This document shows, in pieces, positions 4,315-5,990 of a DNA stretch of 5,990 bases. The stretch comes from Methylococcaceae bacterium UBA1147 (lineage in GTDB: Bacteria > Pseudomonadota > Gammaproteobacteria > Methylococcales > UBA1147). The notes below the pieces were generated by a model. It was not told the DNA's origin. It did no database searches and saw only the letters and a list, made by a program, of their open reading frames with translations. Positions within the stretch are counted from its first letter, which is position 1. Every line of letters starts with the position of its first letter. Position numbers and translations under genes: made by a program. The stretch covers positions 1-5,990 of the forward strand of contig DBZZ01000040.1 in the NCBI GenBank assembly GCA_002311315.1, in the 5' to 3' direction.

Positions 4315-5775
4315 ATGTCTTATAAAAAATTAAACTGGCTGTCCTTTACCGGAAAAACCAAGGTCCTCCATTTGACTTGGTTTGCTTTTTTTCTGACCTT
4401 CCTAGTCTGGTTCAACCATGCTCCTTTGATGCTGCTGATCAAAGAAACGCTTCAACTCACCGATGAGCAAGTCAAAACCATTCTGATCCTTAATGTGGCC
4501 CTTACTATTCCGGCCCGGATTATTGTTGGAATGCTTGTCGATACATTTGGTCCGCGTCTGATTTATTCGCTGTTGTTGTTCTTCTCCAGTTTCCTTTGCT
4601 TTTTCTTTGCACTCGCAACCAGTTTCGAGACGCTTGCCATTGCGAGATTCCTGCTCGGTTTTGTTGGTGCAGGGTTCGTCATTGGTATTCGCATCATTAG
4701 TGAATGGTTTCCGGCAAGAGAGGTCGGGTTCGCGGAAGGACTGTACAAGGGTTGGGGAAACTTTGGTTCTGCAGTTGCAGCGGTAACTTTACCAACAATC
4801 GCTCTATTGGTTGGGGGGGATGACGGTTGGCGCTACTCGGTTGGCTTGACGGGGATATTGATATTTGTCTATTCAGGGGTCTATTACTTTTCAGTTAATG
4901 ACACACCAGCCGGTTCCACTTATTTTAAACCCAATAAAGCGGGCGGATTGGAAGTCACAAGCAAAGGTGATTTTTTCTTTTATTTGTTGACCAATATACC
5001 GCTCTATGGGTCGATGGGTTTACTGGTCTGGAAATTATCATTACTCGATATGTTAGCGGACGATGCTGCCAATGTAATTTATCTGGCACTAGTCCTTGTT
5101 TATCTTCTACACAGTCGTCAAATTTATAAAGTAAATGCTGCTATTTTCAAGCGGCCTGTAGAAGAGATCCACGCCTACAAGTTCAAGCAGGTAGCCATCT
5201 TGAGCCTTGCCTATATGGTTACTTTTGGAACCGAACTTGCCGTGGTGTCCATGTTGCCTCTGTTCTTTCTGGATACCTTTGAAGTGTCAATTGTCAACGC
5301 GGGTTTGTTGGCTTCGTGTTACGCCTTTATCGATATCATCTCGTGTCCTAGTGGCGGTTGGATCAGCGACCGCTTTGGGCGCAGGAAGTCTTTACTGGTT
5401 CTACTTGTTGGTTTAACCGTTGGCTTTACCGTCATGAGTCAAATCGATTCAAATTGGCCAATCGGTCTCGCAGTAGGCCTGATCATGGTTTGCTCCTTTT
5501 TTGTAGGATCTGGGTCTGGCGCCGTATTTGCTGTTGTGCCCTTAATCAAACGGCGTCTCACTGGGCAAATCGCGGGCATGGTCGGTGCTTACGGGAATAT
5601 TGGAGCACTTGTATTTTTAACCGTGTTGTCTTTTGTAACACCGCAGCTATTCTTTTTGGTGATCGCAGGTACAACGTTAATCACGGTGTTCGCAGTTTTT
5701 TTGTTGGATGAACCAAAAGGACAAATGGTTGAATACCTCCCGGATGGGACCGTTGAATTAATTGACATAGGATAA
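4315..5775 (+). CDS. nrtP: NrtP/NarK-family nitrate/nitrite transporter (major facilitator superfamily)
   Basis: This 486-residue inner-membrane permease belongs to the nitrate/nitrite porter family and most resembles cyanobacterial NrtP as I remember it. Visible features are helix 1 (HLTWFAFFLTFLVWF), the helix-2 Arg R68 in IPARIIVG, the MFS loop motif G72-D76-G79-R81, nitrate signature 1 GWGNFGSA (146-153), GG.ISDRFGRR (347 onward) and nitrate signature 2 GAYGNIGA (424-431). The tail EYLPDGTVELIDIG also matches NrtP proteins. Between helices 6 and 7 lies an extra segment with two more hydrophobic stretches (about 220-244 and 252-266), as in NrtP. The second substrate Arg expected in SRPGGG is Cys (C344), and the next Gly is Ser (S346). 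The gene is more AT-rich than the PDH genes. A sigma-54 promoter candidate upstream fits nitrogen control. Family assignment is firm; the actual substrate is inferred. Confidence 0.85.
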   Translation: MSYKKLNWLSFTGKTKVLHLTWFAFFLTFLVWFNHAPLMLLIKETLQLTDEQVKTILILNVALTIPARIIVGMLVDTFGPRLIYSLLLFFSSFLCFFFALATSFETLAIARFLLGFVGAGFVIGIRIISEWFPAREVGFAEGLYKGWGNFGSAVAAVTLPTIALLVGGDDGWRYSVGLTGILIFVYSGVYYFSVNDTPAGSTYFKPNKAGGLEVTSKGDFFFYLLTNIPLYGSMGLLVWKLSLLDMLADDAANVIYLALVLVYLLHSRQIYKVNAAIFKRPVEEIHAYKFKQVAILSLAYMVTFGTELAVVSMLPLFFLDTFEVSIVNAGLLASCYAFIDIISCPSGGWISDRFGRRKSLLVLLVGLTVGFTVMSQIDSNWPIGLAVGLIMVCSFFVGSGSGAVFAVVPLIKRRLTGQIAGMVGAYGNIGALVFLTVLSFVTPQLFFLVIAGTTLITVFAVFLLDEPKGQMVEYLPDGTVELIDIG

Positions 5776-5823
5776 CGACAACGGGATTCCCTTACAGAAA
5801 AGCATTGTAGGGCTCCAGGTTAA

Positions 5824-5990
5824 ATGAACGGGATGGACACAGTTGTGAAAAAAGTATTGTTTTCGATTAATACCGGTCCGTTGCCCAACAGTCTGTCAGG
5901 ATCAATTTATGATACAAACGACCCAAAACCCCAGTTTCTATCCGGCAATGGCCTGACAGCAACGCCGCTTATTCAACGAAATCCATTTTT
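5824..5990 (+). CDS. Start of an unidentified reading frame, cut by the window end
   Basis: From the ATG at 5824, or a second in-frame ATG at 5833, the frame stays open for 55 codons to the window edge. It begins 48 or 57 bp after the transporter stop on the same strand. The ribosome binding sites are weak (AGG at 5817-5819, GGG at 5830-5832). The peptide starts MNGMDTVVKKVLFSINTGPL and continues polar and Pro/Asn/Ser-rich. No domain is recognised. In some gammaproteobacteria the nitrate transporter is followed by a kinase/phosphatase gene and then nirBD, but the visible residues do not resemble those starts. It could be the next operon gene or a chance frame; no terminator is seen between it and the transporter. 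Confidence 0.35.
   Translation, partial: MNGMDTVVKKVLFSINTGPLPNSLSGSIYDTNDPKPQFLSGNGLTATPLIQRNPF

Noticed and set aside
5793..5811. Possible hairpin after the transporter stop (CCCTTACA with TGTAGGG)
   Set aside because: The stem needs a bulge and no T-tract follows, so it is not called a terminator.

Overview
The window reads as chromosomal DNA from a proteobacterium, most likely a gammaproteobacterium. The first 3.5 kb carries the tail of a homodimeric-type pyruvate dehydrogenase E1 (aceE), then E2 (aceF) and an Escherichia coli-style E3 (lpd), all on the + strand in the classic aceE-aceF-lpd order. I matched these proteins to remembered family sequences, and no database search was possible, so genus-level assignment is not supported.

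Region 1 (1-3549) is the pyruvate dehydrogenase (PDH) operon. AceE decarboxylates pyruvate on thiamine diphosphate. AceF carries the acetyl group on a single lipoyl arm and passes it to CoA. Lpd reoxidises the dihydrolipoyl group and makes NADH. The gaps are 21 bp (aceE-aceF) and 35 bp (aceF-lpd), with no internal terminator seen, so cotranscription is likely.

Region 2 (3550-4314) is a 765-bp stretch with no long gene, but it is not empty. It holds a 7-bp inverted repeat just after lpd and a perfect 12-bp inverted repeat with a 45-nt loop. A short - strand reading frame of 33 codons has an excellent ribosome binding site. There is an NtrC-like TGCA-N9-TGCA palindrome and two compact palindromes. 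A good sigma-54 (-24/-12) promoter candidate is followed at once by a hairpin plus seven-T terminator-like element. The last four lie upstream of the transporter gene and look like nitrogen-type control.

Region 3 (4315-5775) encodes an NrtP/NarK-family nitrate/nitrite permease of the major facilitator superfamily. It has both nitrate-signature motifs and the conserved Arg of helix 2. The Arg that relatives carry just before the second 'GG.ISD' motif is Cys here (residue 344), an unexpected change at a substrate-binding position. The gene is visibly more AT-rich than the PDH genes.

Region 4 (5776-5990) holds an unidentified reading frame that starts at 5824 or 5833 and runs off the end of the window. 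It is possibly the next gene of a nitrate-assimilation operon.

The PDH part is ordinary core metabolism. The points worth a second look are the intergenic control region, the small - strand frame and the altered transporter. I do not see a clear new defence or mobile system.
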